From Antrihabitans stalagmiti (GTDB lineage Bacteria; Actinomycetota; Actinomycetes; Mycobacteriales; Mycobacteriaceae): a DNA stretch of 64,000 nt. Below, piece by piece: positions 9,309 to 18,398 of this stretch. The notes under the pieces were generated by a model. The model was not told where the DNA came from. It did not search any database and saw only the letters and a program-made list of their open reading frames with translations. The position numbers were made by a program, and so were the translations under genes. Where the stretch lies: NCBI RefSeq assembly GCF_016482825.1, contig NZ_JAEMNV010000011.1:124001-188000 (forward strand). The letters are read 5' to 3'. Within the stretch, counting starts at the first letter, position 1. Each line of letters begins with the position of its first letter.

Positions 9309-9571
9309 ACGTTCAGAGTAGAGCCGTGTCAGCGGTCACCCGGCCGGTGGTTATAGCTTCCGGACATATTGCCGGAGTCAGGGCCTCGCTCACGTCGCTC
9401 AACATGGTCAGAGGTCGGTTCACGCCGTTGCGACAGTGCGTCCCGGCCGCCGGGTTGCTGTCGTTCTACCAGCGAAGATAGCGAATTCGTTGGGCAATCC
9501 TGGAGCGGGGAAAGGCGGGCTGTCGATACACGCGAACACCAGTAGACGCCGAGACGATAGGATTCATCCGC

Positions 9572-9644
9572 GCCTCCGTAGCTCAGGGGATAGAGCAGCG
9601 GCCTTCTAATCCGCTGGTCGCAGGTTCGAATCCTGCCGGGGGCA
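9572..9644 (+). tRNA. tRNA-Arg (anticodon TCT)
   Basis: A 73-base cloverleaf. Acceptor strands GCCTCCG and CGGGGGC pair with one U-G wobble. The D arm is GCTCAGGGGATAGAGC, the anticodon loop is CTTCTAA (anticodon TCT, reading AGA), and the T arm is CGCAGGTTCGAATCCTGCC-like. The 3' end is not followed by an encoded CCA (it reads ACT), so CCA must be added after transcription. The lowest anticodon-stem pair is a C-U mismatch. Confidence 0.95.
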
Positions 9645-9675
9645 CTCTGACGCCGAGCGGACGTATCCTACGGGG

Positions 9676-10332
9676 ATGGCGACTTCGCCGCCCCCTGCTG
9701 GCTGGTATCCGCACGATAGTGGGTTCCGGTGGTGGGACGGTTCGGCATGGACATCGCACACGCAGCCTTCGAAAGTCAGCACCGTGTTGGCGGAACCGAT
9801 TCTGCAATTCGTCACCAAAGCCGGTCTCCTTGCACAGGGCGACACGACGATCCTCGACCAGAACGACCGGCGGATCGGGTCCCTCGTCGAGCAACGCAAC
9901 GGTGCGTCGACGACCTGGCTGGCGAACGAACTTCATGTCGTAGATACGAGTGGCCGGCCGATCCTGCGCGTCATTGACGAGTCTTTCGGTACATACCGTT
10001 TCGTCGTCGAACGACCTTGGGCTGGACCGGTCGGCGAGATCATCCAAGACAACGTGCTTGGAGCGGCAAAGCTGTCGTTGCGCGCGGGCGGTCGACGAGT
10101 CGGCTCGATTCACCGCGAGAAGTCCCGTTGGTCGGACTTCTCCGTCGTCGATGAATCCGGAAAGAAGATAGCAAGTGTCACGACCACCGTGGAACAGAAG
10201 AAGTATGCGGTCCCGGGTAGGTATGTTGTGACGCGGCTGCTGCTGCGTGGGTCACCCGATCCTGTTGCGTCCCTTGTTGTTGCGTCGGCCATGAAGGTTG
10301 GCCGGGTCTTCGGTGCAGAGCGATCGGACTGA
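9676..10332 (+). CDS. DUF2510-headed phospholipid scramblase/LURP-one-like protein
   Basis: 218 residues. The N-terminal motif PPPAGWYPHDSGFRWWDGSAWT is the short Trp-rich DUF2510 module common in actinobacterial membrane-associated proteins. The remainder has the tubby-like scramblase/LURP-one pattern (LLAQGDTTILDQNDRRIGSL, VVDTSGRPILRVIDESFG, FSVVDESGKKIASVTTTV). No signal peptide is evident. A TATCCT hexamer ends about six bases before the ATG and no SD is visible, so the mRNA may be leaderless. Function in bacteria is unresolved; a lipid-interacting regulatory role is inferred. Confidence 0.75.
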   Translation: MATSPPPAGWYPHDSGFRWWDGSAWTSHTQPSKVSTVLAEPILQFVTKAGLLAQGDTTILDQNDRRIGSLVEQRNGASTTWLANELHVVDTSGRPILRVIDESFGTYRFVVERPWAGPVGEIIQDNVLGAAKLSLRAGGRRVGSIHREKSRWSDFSVVDESGKKIASVTTTVEQKKYAVPGRYVVTRLLLRGSPDPVASLVVASAMKVGRVFGAERSD

Positions 10333-10355
10333 CTCGCATTCGAGGACGGTGTGCT

Positions 10356-11396
10356 TCAGCGGGTGACGACAGTGATCGTTCCGTCGGCGAAACTCGCCAC
10401 ATAGGCGGTGCGAGTATCCGGATCGATCGCGATCCCGCCGGGAAAGTGCCCGACCCTGAATATGTCGGTCACTCTACGACCTCGGAGGTCGATCACGACG
10501 AGACCGTCGGGGTCGGAAACCGTTACATAGAGCACTTGACTGTCAGTGTCCACCGCGGTCCGAACGGGGTCGCCATCCAGAGAAACGACACCTGTGCTGG
10601 TTCGGCTCCTCGCATCGATGATCGAGACGAAGGTGTGTTCTTCTTCGAAGTCGACTTTCCGAACGCCGACGTAGATCGTCTGAGTAGCCGGGTCGACCGC
10701 GATGCCATAAGGCGATCCCCCGATGTAAATGTGTTCGGCCGCAGTGTTATTGGTGGTATCGATCACCGAAACCGTTCTATCGTCCACGTTCGTGACGTAG
10801 GCCGTGTGGGTGGTGGTGTCGATGGCGACCTCTGAAGGATTCGTGCCGACTGGAATTGTTGCCGCGACGGCAACGCGCAGCGTGTCGATCACCGACACGC
10901 TGTTGCTGCGGTAGTTCGTAACATAGGCCGACTGCTCCGCGGAATCGACCGCTACGCCAAGGGGCCGATCACCGACCGGAACAGTGGCGACTACCGTCAA
11001 GCTTGCGCCGTCGATCACGGAGACAGAGTTGCTCTGCGAGTTGGCGACATAGACCGAATGTGTTGCCGCGTCGATCGCCACGCCCCTCGGATTGTCGCCG
11101 ACACCAATGGTGGCAATGACTGTGCGGGTGACGCCGTCGAGTACCGACACCGTGTCCGAATCTTTGTTCGTGACGTACACGGTGTGGGTCGCAGTGTCGA
11201 CAGCGACGCCCCATGGCGCCTCCCCCACTTCGATGGTCGCGCTTGCCTGCGCGTCGTGAATCGAGGGCCCCGAACTCGAACGTGCGAACAGCACCGCAAA
11301 ACCGATCGAGAATGCAACGACGAGAATTGCGCACGCGGCCACAAAAGCTATGAGCCCGAGCATGATCGGACTTCTGCGCGACGGTTCGTCGGTCAT
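10356..11396 (-). CDS. Membrane-anchored YncE-type beta-propeller protein
   Basis: 346 residues. A single helix at about residues 13-35 (GLIAFVAACAILVVAFSIGFAVLF) anchors an extracytoplasmic domain. The domain is made of seven or so repeats of the pattern VAVDTATHTVYVTNxxSDTVSVIDGxxxTVVATIxVGDxPxG, the YncE/YVTN beta-propeller signature. The start ATG at 11396 has GGAGAG seven bases upstream; the open frame runs another 100 codons upstream without homology. Propellers of this kind bind ligands or proteins in the cell envelope. It lies close to a kinase (12911-14770) that ends in another propeller, which suggests a shared envelope-sensing role. Confidence 0.85.
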   Translation of the reverse strand: MTDEPSRRSPIMLGLIAFVAACAILVVAFSIGFAVLFARSSSGPSIHDAQASATIEVGEAPWGVAVDTATHTVYVTNKDSDTVSVLDGVTRTVIATIGVGDNPRGVAIDAATHSVYVANSQSNSVSVIDGASLTVVATVPVGDRPLGVAVDSAEQSAYVTNYRSNSVSVIDTLRVAVAATIPVGTNPSEVAIDTTTHTAYVTNVDDRTVSVIDTTNNTAAEHIYIGGSPYGIAVDPATQTIYVGVRKVDFEEEHTFVSIIDARSRTSTGVVSLDGDPVRTAVDTDSQVLYVTVSDPDGLVVIDLRGRRVTDIFRVGHFPGGIAIDPDTRTAYVASFADGTITVVTR

Positions 11397-11629
11397 GTGT
11401 TCTCTCCGGTATCCGTAGCGGAACGGACGCGCACGATGCGAGGCTCCCGGGGATGTCGAGCTCAACTCAGGATATGCCTGACCGATGGGGACGAACACCG
11501 CAATCGGCCGCGTAAATATGGCTTCAACCAGACCATTCGAGGTCGCGATGCGCGTATCGTCATTCACGCAACATTGGTTGGGTCGGGCCCCATCACGCCG
11601 GTTTCGCAACATGCATCGGAGAACGACCG

Positions 11630-12901
11630 ATGAGCTACTATTCCGGGCCGCCTGAACCTCCGTCGTGGCAGCATCACGGCGCCCCGTGGCAAGGACCGCC
11701 ACCACCACCCGAACGCAAGAGGACGATGGCGTGGCCGCTACTCGCTTTGGCAGTTGCGATCATCGCCTTGCTCGTCGGCGCCTATCTGATCTTCGTGCGA
11801 GGTGGCGACGAAGAAGGTGGGGAAGTTCTGCTCGAGGCTGCGGCGTCGGAAGGCGAGTTTCCCTGGACCGAGTCGGCAGTCCCGACGGGCGCTCCGTCCA
11901 CTGTGCCGACCACCGCGCCGGTTGCCGTGCCCGCTGCGACGGAGGCTGGTAAGGCGCCGTTGGTTGCTGTTCCTGGCGACAGAACCGGAATCTTCGGTGG
12001 CTCGGACGAACTGACGGTATGCGACAAGGCGAAGCTGAAATCATTCCTTGCCAGGAATGATGCGCAGCGAAGAGCGTGGGCAGGTGTGCTCGGTATTTCC
12101 GACGTCGACGGCTACATCGATTCCCTCACCGAAGTCCTACTGGCAGCTGACACTCGGGTCACCAATCACGGATTCAAGAACGGTGCCGCGTTCTCGCTCC
12201 AGTCCGTTCTGCAGGCCGGCACCGCGGTTCTTCTCGACGATCGTGGGGTGCCGCGGGTGCGCTGCCAGTGCGGCAACCCATTGTTACCGCCCGTGCTTTC
12301 CAGTACGAAACCGAAGTACGCCGGTCAGCCTTGGCCGGGGTTCGACCCGAATGTGATTGTCGTCGTCCAAGCGGCTCCCGCGCCGATAACGGAGATCACA
12401 GTGATCAACGTGGTCATCGGTGGTCCGTTGGTGATCCAAATCGGCGGATCACCGTCGCCTACCGGCACTGCGGAACGGACGACGACAACGGCGGCACGAC
12501 CGTCGACTGCGGATGTGACGACGACGCGGACAATTCCACGCACGACAGCCACGACAACGGACGACAACTCTGCTCCGTCCGAGGCGGATGGTCGGCGGGT
12601 AATCGAGGCGTTCTACGCCGCCGTGAACGCTCGCGACGAAGCAGCACTTGCGGCCGTGTTCTGTTCGACGCCCTCGTACTTTTTCGAGGAGTGGCGCAAC
12701 CGCATCCGGGGGATACGCGCAGGCCAGGGCAACGACTTTCGGTTCGCCGACTACCGGTTCGACAAATCGACCCCGGGCGGGCCGAATCGCGAAATCAGGT
12801 ACGACATCAAGACATCGATCAACGGGACTTTCGGCGACTTTCACACCGACGGCCATTCCGTCGTATACGAAAACGGTGTGGTGAAAATGTGCAGCTTCTG
12901 A
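11630..12901 (+). CDS. DUF6777-like membrane protein with NTF2/SnoaL-like C-terminal domain
   Basis: 423 residues: a Pro/His-rich cytoplasmic N-terminus, one transmembrane helix (about residues 33-55), and a Thr/Pro/Ala linker. A conserved-looking domain follows (GSDELTVCDKAKLKSFLARND to VRCQCGNPLLPP) that resembles DUF6777, a group of actinobacterial extracytoplasmic proteins often near serine/threonine kinases. A second Thr-rich linker leads to a C-terminal ~95-residue NTF2-like domain (VIEAFYAAVNARDEAALAAVFCSTP). The start is supported by GGAG eight bases upstream. It lies between a propeller protein and a convergent PknD-type kinase. The domain name is from memory. Confidence 0.65.
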   Translation: MSYYSGPPEPPSWQHHGAPWQGPPPPPERKRTMAWPLLALAVAIIALLVGAYLIFVRGGDEEGGEVLLEAAASEGEFPWTESAVPTGAPSTVPTTAPVAVPAATEAGKAPLVAVPGDRTGIFGGSDELTVCDKAKLKSFLARNDAQRRAWAGVLGISDVDGYIDSLTEVLLAADTRVTNHGFKNGAAFSLQSVLQAGTAVLLDDRGVPRVRCQCGNPLLPPVLSSTKPKYAGQPWPGFDPNVIVVVQAAPAPITEITVINVVIGGPLVIQIGGSPSPTGTAERTTTTAARPSTADVTTTRTIPRTTATTTDDNSAPSEADGRRVIEAFYAAVNARDEAALAAVFCSTPSYFFEEWRNRIRGIRAGQGNDFRFADYRFDKSTPGGPNREIRYDIKTSINGTFGDFHTDGHSVVYENGVVKMCSF

Positions 12902-12910
12902 AGCCTCCGG

Positions 12911-14770
12911 CTACCGCGAATTGGTCAGCGCATCAGGCAGTTTCAGCACTCTGCTGCTGTCGGTCACGAACAGGTCGCCGAGCTCGCTGACGGCAACTCC
13001 GATCGGCCGGGCGAGATCGGTGAACGGCACCGCGGTCGGCGGTTCACTACCGCGCGGCAGTGAGACGACGCGACCGTTCTTGTTGTCTGTGACGACGATG
13101 TCGCCGGTCGCGATATCCACGGCGACGCCGGTGGGGCTGGCCAGCCCTGTGAACGGAAGAGTTATCTGGCTCGTGGAACCGGATCGAAGAAGAAGAACCC
13201 GGTTGTTGTCGGTGTCGGCGACGATCAAGTCACCGGCCGAATTTGCGGTGATGCCGGTCGGACCAGCGAGACCGGTGAACGGTAGTTGGGTTTGCCGGTT
13301 GGACCCGGCAGGGAGTGCGACGACTCGGTCGTTGTTGTTGTCTGCAACGAATACATCGCCGCGTGCGGTCACTACGAGTCCCACCGGACCGGCCAGGTCG
13401 GTGAACGGCAACTCGGTCGGATCGGATTGTCCTACAGCTAGTTTCAAGACACGGTTGTTCTTCGTGTCGGTGACGAAGACATCGCCTGCAGAGGAGATCG
13501 CCACGCCGGTCGGGTGATCGAGGCCGGTGAACGGCAGCACAGTCTGGGTATCGGCGCCGACCGCTAGTTTCACGATCCGATTGTTGTTGTTGTCGGCCAC
13601 CAAAACATCCCCGGTGGACGACACCGCCAGACCGACCGGATAGTCGAGCCCGCTGAACGCCAAAACCGACTGCGCCGGTACGGCTTTCGAATCCGGCCAG
13701 AACACGAACGCAACGACCGCAACAAGTCCGATGCTCGCCAGCACTGCGCCGGCGAATGCGATGCGTAAGCGCCGCGGTCGACTGTTGGGCGCTGGGGAAT
13801 TCGTCAGCGGTGATCGTGTCGGTGGTTGTTGTTGTTGTGGTGGTGGTGGTTGATACGGGACCTCGCGCCGGATTGCTGTCGGCTGCGTTCGTGAGTACCT
13901 GGCCTCTGGGATCGGCACGCTGGGCACAGCGAGCGCGCGTCGCGCGGCTTCTGCAAGTGCCAAACAATTCGGTGTGCGGAGGTCGCGATTCTCACCGAGC
14001 GCCCGCCGGATGACCTCGTCGAACTCCTGCGGCAGTTCTGGACGCAGTGCCGACGGACTTGGAATGGGTGCCTCCAGATGCCCGCGGACGATAGCAAGAA
14101 GGTCCGGACCTGGATACGGCACGCGACCGGTGAGTAGTCGAAAGAGAGTGCACCCCAACGAGTAGACATCCGACCGGCCGTCGAGCCGTATTCCCTCGAA
14201 CACCTCCGGTGCCGCGTACAGCAGCGTGGCGACCAGCGAACCGGACTTCGTCAACTGCTGAGTGTCGTTCAGCGCCTTGGCAATCCCGAAATCGGTGAGG
14301 ACCACACGTTCGGGCTGACCGGATCCCGCGTTTCCGAGCAGAATGTTGGCGGGCTTGACATCGCGGTGGATAACGCCGTTTTCGTGCGCGTAGTCCAAAG
14401 CCTTCGCCGTCTCGGTAATGATGTGAACAGCACGTTCGGGATCCATCGGACGGTCGCGGACAGCTTCGCTCGCATCCGTTCCGGGAACGTACTGCATCGC
14501 GATCCAGTCTTGGTCGCTGTCGCGCCCGCGGTCGAAGATCGCGACGATATTCGGATGCTCCAGTCGCGAGGCATGATCAGCTTCTTGTTCGAATCGCACC
14601 CGGATCTCGTCCCCCGCAGTCAGATTGCGGTCGAGCAACTTCAAGGCCGTTCGTCTGGGTAGGCGCGGATCCTTGGCAAGGTAGACCGCGCCCATTCCCC
14701 CCGCGCCCAACACTCGTTCGATGGTGTAGCCAACGAACACATCTCCCGGCCGCAGGGTGTATCCGACCAT
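12911..14770 (-). CDS. PknD-type Ser/Thr protein kinase with extracytoplasmic NHL beta-propeller
   Basis: 619-residue Hanks-type kinase. Visible elements are the Gly-rich loop LGAGGMGAVY (21-30), catalytic Lys44 (TALKLL), HRDVKPANILL (135-145), DFG (160-162) and APE (187-189). A Pro/Gln-rich juxtamembrane stretch (303-330) and one transmembrane helix (about 335-358) follow. The C-terminus has about six NHL-like repeats (pattern LPFTGLxxPxGVAVxxxGDxxVxDxxNNRVxxL). This is the layout of mycobacterial PknD, which senses an extracellular signal with its propeller. A GTTGTTGTTG run around 13825 encodes the Gln/Pro stretch and is not a separate repeat element. Confidence 0.92.
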   Translation of the reverse strand: MVGYTLRPGDVFVGYTIERVLGAGGMGAVYLAKDPRLPRRTALKLLDRNLTAGDEIRVRFEQEADHASRLEHPNIVAIFDRGRDSDQDWIAMQYVPGTDASEAVRDRPMDPERAVHIITETAKALDYAHENGVIHRDVKPANILLGNAGSGQPERVVLTDFGIAKALNDTQQLTKSGSLVATLLYAAPEVFEGIRLDGRSDVYSLGCTLFRLLTGRVPYPGPDLLAIVRGHLEAPIPSPSALRPELPQEFDEVIRRALGENRDLRTPNCLALAEAARRALAVPSVPIPEARYSRTQPTAIRREVPYQPPPPQQQQPPTRSPLTNSPAPNSRPRRLRIAFAGAVLASIGLVAVVAFVFWPDSKAVPAQSVLAFSGLDYPVGLAVSSTGDVLVADNNNNRIVKLAVGADTQTVLPFTGLDHPTGVAISSAGDVFVTDTKNNRVLKLAVGQSDPTELPFTDLAGPVGLVVTARGDVFVADNNNDRVVALPAGSNRQTQLPFTGLAGPTGITANSAGDLIVADTDNNRVLLLRSGSTSQITLPFTGLASPTGVAVDIATGDIVVTDNKNGRVVSLPRGSEPPTAVPFTDLARPIGVAVSELGDLFVTDSSRVLKLPDALTNSR

Positions 14771-14874
14771 CAGAACAACACCTCACAGACGTCTCGCCCC
14801 GCAATAGTGTACGTACCGGGAACAGCGCGAAAGGGTCGGTTTGGCAGTCCCTGGTCGCCGAACCTTCACCCGAG

Positions 14875-15816
14875 TTACGGCCCGCGCAACGCCTCGGATG
14901 GCGAGATTCCGTACTTGCGACGGAACGCGGCCGCGAATCGGCCGGTGTGCATCAGCCCCCACCGCATCGCGACGTCGGTCACCGAGAGGCCCGGGCCGCC
15001 CTCGGACAGGTCGGCGTAGACGCGTTCCAAGCGGAGTTCACGCAAGTACTCCATCGGGCTCATGCCGACGTACTCGCGGAAGCCTTCCTGCAGCCGCCGC
15101 ACGCTGATGCCGGCCACCTCGGCCATGTCCGCGGCGGTCCAGGCCCGCGCTGGATCGGCTTGCATGCGATCGATCACACGCTTGACGATGCGTGGCCGAA
15201 CAACCGCACCCGCGACCTCGTCGTCGTGCACAGCAGCAAGCAGGAATGCACTGGTGATCGCTCCCGCGAGCTGATCGGAGACGAGTTTGTTCCGCAGCAC
15301 GCTCTGATCGCCTTGTGCTTGCGTTGCAACAAATCTGACGAATTCGAGCCAGCTCGCGCCACGTTCGTTTCGTAGATCGACCTGCGGCGGTAATTGCATA
15401 CCTGGCCGTGCGAACACGCGCGTCATTTCACCACTCAGATAGTCGCGATCGAGCTTGACGCCGAGGATCGCGCACGACTTCGTCCATTCGATGATCCGCG
15501 TCGACGTATCGGGCGGGCAGATCGTGGCCATGCCGTTCGACGAGTAGACGGGTTCCCCGCCCGATACCGACTCGATGTGTCCCGACATCGGAATGTTCAC
15601 CGCGTACGCGCCGGGGTGATCGGAGGCGACGGCGACGTCTGCGCCCCACCCGATCTTGGCGAGAACCACCGGTCCGAGTTCGACGGCGTTGACGAAAGTG
15701 TGGGTCGCGTCGTCCTTCGACAGCGGCGTCAACGTGTGCGGAAAGTAGGCGTCGCTGACGGCGTGGCAGGCCTCGTCCCAGTCCTGCGGCGGGTTCGCTT
15801 CCGGAAGCGACGTCAT
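14875..15816 (-). CDS. pheR: AraC/XylS-family activator, probable phenol hydroxylase regulator PheR
   Basis: 313 residues. The N-terminal ~200 residues form an AraC-binding-like sensor domain. The C-terminal double helix-turn-helix (AADMAEVAGISVRRLQEGFREYVGMSPMEYLRELRLERV, then VTDVAMRWGLMHTGRFAAAFRRKYG) is typical AraC/XylS. The start ATG at 15816 has a perfect AAGGAGG seven bases upstream, against a longer in-frame start without SD. It is divergent from a flavin reductase and phenol-hydroxylase oxygenase. Rhodococcal pheA2A1 pairs are known to be controlled by an adjacent AraC-type regulator, so activation by phenol is the likely role (inference from context). Confidence 0.82.
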   Translation of the reverse strand: MTSLPEANPPQDWDEACHAVSDAYFPHTLTPLSKDDATHTFVNAVELGPVVLAKIGWGADVAVASDHPGAYAVNIPMSGHIESVSGGEPVYSSNGMATICPPDTSTRIIEWTKSCAILGVKLDRDYLSGEMTRVFARPGMQLPPQVDLRNERGASWLEFVRFVATQAQGDQSVLRNKLVSDQLAGAITSAFLLAAVHDDEVAGAVVRPRIVKRVIDRMQADPARAWTAADMAEVAGISVRRLQEGFREYVGMSPMEYLRELRLERVYADLSEGGPGLSVTDVAMRWGLMHTGRFAAAFRRKYGISPSEALRGP

Positions 15817-16018
15817 CGGCGAACCTCCTTGTCCGTAGTCGGGCGCGTTCTTTCGAGTGTGGCGCTCGCCACTATTCATGGCAACTACGGCTTCGTTCAA
15901 GCCTCGATCCAGATGCCCGCGCAAAGAGGATCGTGGCCGCGCTTTGCGGATCGCCGACACCGACCCGCCACTTTATGTTCTACGTCACATCGAACCGAAA
16001 TCCGGAAGGAGGCCAGCG

Positions 16019-16582
16019 ATGGAACAACGCGAACTTCGCAACATCTTCGGCCAATTCGCCAGCGGAGTCACCGTCATCACCTGCAAGAACTCCGAGGGCG
16101 ACGCGCACGGTGCGACGGTTACAGCCTTCACGGCCGTATCGATGGAACCGCGACTGTGCCAGGTGACGTTGACGAAAAAGTCCAAGGCGTGCGCCTACCT
16201 CAGCGGCGCACCGTTCGCGGTCAACATTCTCGCCGCGGACCAGGTCGACACGGCAATGCACTTCGCGGGCCGCCCGCAATCACCCGAGCCGGTATGGGCG
16301 GACGGGCCGACTGCGCCCGTCATCTGTGGCGCATCGGCGACGTTGTCGTGTGTGCCCTGGGCCGAGTACGACGGCGGCGATCACATCATCTTCATCGGCG
16401 AGATCGTCGAAGCAACCACGACACTGAAGAACCCGTTGTTGTTCTATCGCAGCACTTTTCACGACCTCGGCCCGACCAGCGCAACAGCGACGTGGCAGGG
16501 CTCGATGGATGACCCCGAAATCGGCTGGTTCGGAGCAAGTACCAGCTTCACCCCGTTCCACCTTCACACCGCTGCCGTTTGA
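16019..16582 (+). CDS. pheA2: Flavin reductase component of two-component phenol hydroxylase (PheA2/HpaC-like)
   Basis: 187-residue NAD(P)H:flavin oxidoreductase of the HpaC/HsaB type, which supplies reduced FAD to the adjacent oxygenase. Motifs: [13 protein letters not shown], the flavin-binding [27 protein letters not shown], and the C-terminal [22 protein letters not shown]. The ATG at 16019 has AAGGAGG six bases upstream. A longer frame from 15857 lacks homology and covers the promoter region. Stop codon and the next start are 37 bases apart. Order reductase-then-oxygenase with a divergent AraC regulator matches rhodococcal pheA2A1. Confidence 0.88.
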   Translation: MEQRELRNIFGQFASGVTVITCKNSEGDAHGATVTAFTAVSMEPRLCQVTLTKKSKACAYLSGAPFAVNILAADQVDTAMHFAGRPQSPEPVWADGPTAPVICGASATLSCVPWAEYDGGDHIIFIGEIVEATTTLKNPLLFYRSTFHDLGPTSATATWQGSMDDPEIGWFGASTSFTPFHLHTAAV

Positions 16583-16619
16583 CAGTCCGAAATCCCCACC
16601 TCACCAAAGGAACTCAGCC

Positions 16620-18242
16620 ATGACCACAACAGAATCGCGACCCGTCGAGGACGTCGCAGTCGATACAAGCAAGGTCAATCCTGCGGAGAACTCTCCCGCG
16701 AATCAGCAACAGAACTACGCAACCCGTCCCATGACCGGAGACGAGTACATCGAATCGCTGCGTGACGACCGCGAGATCTACATCCACGGCGAACGCGTCG
16801 AAGACGTGACGACACATCCGGCGTTCCGCAATCCGATCCGCATGACCGCTCGCCTGTACGACTCGATGCACACCGGCGAACACGTCGACAAGGTCACTGC
16901 CCCAACGGATACCGGCAACGGTGGCGTCACCATGCCGTTCTTCAAGACGCCGACGTCGTCTGCGGACCTACTGAAGGAACGCGACGCTATCGCGGAATGG
17001 GCGCGGATGACCTACGGCTGGATGGGCCGCTCCCCCGACTACAAGGCCAGCTTCCTCGGCACGCTGCACGCCAACAAGGAGCTGTATTCACCGTTCCAAG
17101 CCAACGCCGAACGCTGGTACCGCGAATCGCAGGAGAAGGTCCTGTACTGGAACCACGCGATCATCAACCCACCGGTCGATCGCCAACGGTCTCCCGACGA
17201 GGTCGGCGACGTATTTATGAAGGTGGAGAAGGAAACCGACGCCGGGCTGATCGTCAGTGGCGCGAAGGTCGTCGCGACCGGCTCGGCGATCACGAACTAC
17301 AACTTCATCGCGCATTACGGCTTGCCGATCAAGAAGAAGGAGTTCGCGCTGATCTGCACGGTGCCGATGGACTCGCCAGGCGTCAAGCTGATCTGCCGCA
17401 CGTCGTTCACCCAGACCGCAGCAGTCATGGGCACCCCGTTCGACTACCCGCTGTCGTCACGGATGGACGAGAACGACACCATCTTCGTCTTCGACAAGGT
17501 GCTGGTGCCGTGGGAGAACGTCTTTATGTACGGCGACGTCGAGAAGATCAATGCGTTCTTCCCGCAGTCGGGTTTCCTGCCGCGCTTCACTTTCCAGGGT
17601 TGCACGCGTCTCGCCGTCAAGCTCGACTTCATTGCCGGCCTGCTGCTGAAGGCGCTGGAGATCACCGGGTCGGGCGGCTTCCGCGGTGTCCAGACGCGAG
17701 TCGGCGAAGTGATCGGCTGGCGGAACCTGATGTGGTCGCTCACGGAATCGATGGCACGCGATCCCGAGCCGTGGCTCAACGGGGCCGTCATTCCGAAGCT
17801 CGAATACGGCCTCACCTACCGGATGTTCATGATCCACGGCTACCCGCGGATCAAGGAGATCATCGAGCAGGACGTCGCCTCCGGGTTGATCTACTTGCCA
17901 TCCAGCGCAGCCGATTTCAAGAGCCCTGTGGTTCGCCCCTACCTCGACAAGTACGTCCGCGGTAGCGACGGCATCACCGCGGTCGACCGGGTGAAAGTCA
18001 TGAAGGCACTGTGGGATTCGATCGGATCCGAGTTCGGCGGCAGGCACGAACTCTACGAGCGCAACTACTCCGGTAACCACGAGAACGTGAAGGCGGAGCT
18101 GTTGTTCGCCGCAGAGGCTCGTGGCGGAACCACAGCGATGAAGGGTCTTGCCGACAAGTTCCTCGCCGAGTACGACCTCGACGGCTGGACCGTGCCCGAC
18201 CTGATCGGCAACGACGACGTCTCGTACTTCAAGAATCGCTGA
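16620..18242 (+). CDS. pheA1: FADH2-dependent phenol/4-hydroxyphenylacetate hydroxylase, oxygenase component (PheA1/HpaB family)
   Basis: 540 residues, the size of HpaB-family oxygenases and of rhodococcal PheA1. It uses reduced FAD from the partner reductase to ortho-hydroxylate phenol to catechol. Supporting motifs are [22 protein letters not shown] near the N-terminus, YNHAIINPP-like [35 protein letters not shown], and [19 protein letters not shown]. HpaB (4-hydroxyphenylacetate) is the alternative reading. Phenol is favoured because the catechol ortho-cleavage genes catABC lie about 6 kb downstream and no homoprotocatechuate pathway is visible. Start at 16620 with AAAGGA upstream. Confidence 0.82.
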   Translation: MTTTESRPVEDVAVDTSKVNPAENSPANQQQNYATRPMTGDEYIESLRDDREIYIHGERVEDVTTHPAFRNPIRMTARLYDSMHTGEHVDKVTAPTDTGNGGVTMPFFKTPTSSADLLKERDAIAEWARMTYGWMGRSPDYKASFLGTLHANKELYSPFQANAERWYRESQEKVLYWNHAIINPPVDRQRSPDEVGDVFMKVEKETDAGLIVSGAKVVATGSAITNYNFIAHYGLPIKKKEFALICTVPMDSPGVKLICRTSFTQTAAVMGTPFDYPLSSRMDENDTIFVFDKVLVPWENVFMYGDVEKINAFFPQSGFLPRFTFQGCTRLAVKLDFIAGLLLKALEITGSGGFRGVQTRVGEVIGWRNLMWSLTESMARDPEPWLNGAVIPKLEYGLTYRMFMIHGYPRIKEIIEQDVASGLIYLPSSAADFKSPVVRPYLDKYVRGSDGITAVDRVKVMKALWDSIGSEFGGRHELYERNYSGNHENVKAELLFAAEARGGTTAMKGLADKFLAEYDLDGWTVPDLIGNDDVSYFKNR

Positions 18243-18249
18243 CCCACAT

Positions 18250-18307
18250 CGAGTGCATAGTTTTGCAGGTGCGGGGCGGTGCCGCAGCCTGCAAAACTAT
18301 GCACTCG
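18250..18307. repeat. Long inverted repeat (20-bp perfect arms) downstream of pheA1
   Basis: Left arm 18250-18269 and right arm 18288-18307 are exact reverse complements (each contains GCATAGTTTTGCAGG or its complement). The intervening 18 bases can extend the stem by five more pairs (TGCGG with CCGCA) around one bulged G. It starts eight bases after the pheA1 stop. There is no T-run, so it may act as a factor-independent-like terminator, an mRNA stabiliser, or be a copy of a dispersed palindromic element. Confidence 0.75.
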
Positions 18308-18348
18308 TCGCGTGGACCACTAGCGCACGGTAGCGACCACCCGCTAGT

Positions 18349-18373
18349 CTATTGAGCACTGTTCAGTAAGCCT
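18349..18373. promoter_or_regulatory. Candidate TetR-type operator upstream of the 18399 SDR gene
   Basis: The segment around 18354-18366 reads TGAGCACTGTTCA, a 13-base imperfect palindrome with one mismatched pair, about 33 bases before the start codon. TGAnCA...TGnTCA half-sites are common for actinobacterial TetR regulators of lipid genes. No regulator gene for it is adjacent, so this is only a candidate. Confidence 0.3.
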
Positions 18374-18398
18374 TTTCAACGACGTAAGGAACCACCGC

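Noticed and set aside
13815-13850. GTTGTTGTTGTTGTGGTGG tract, possible microsatellite
   Set aside because: It encodes the Pro/Gln-rich juxtamembrane linker of the kinase; repeats are codon-level low complexity.
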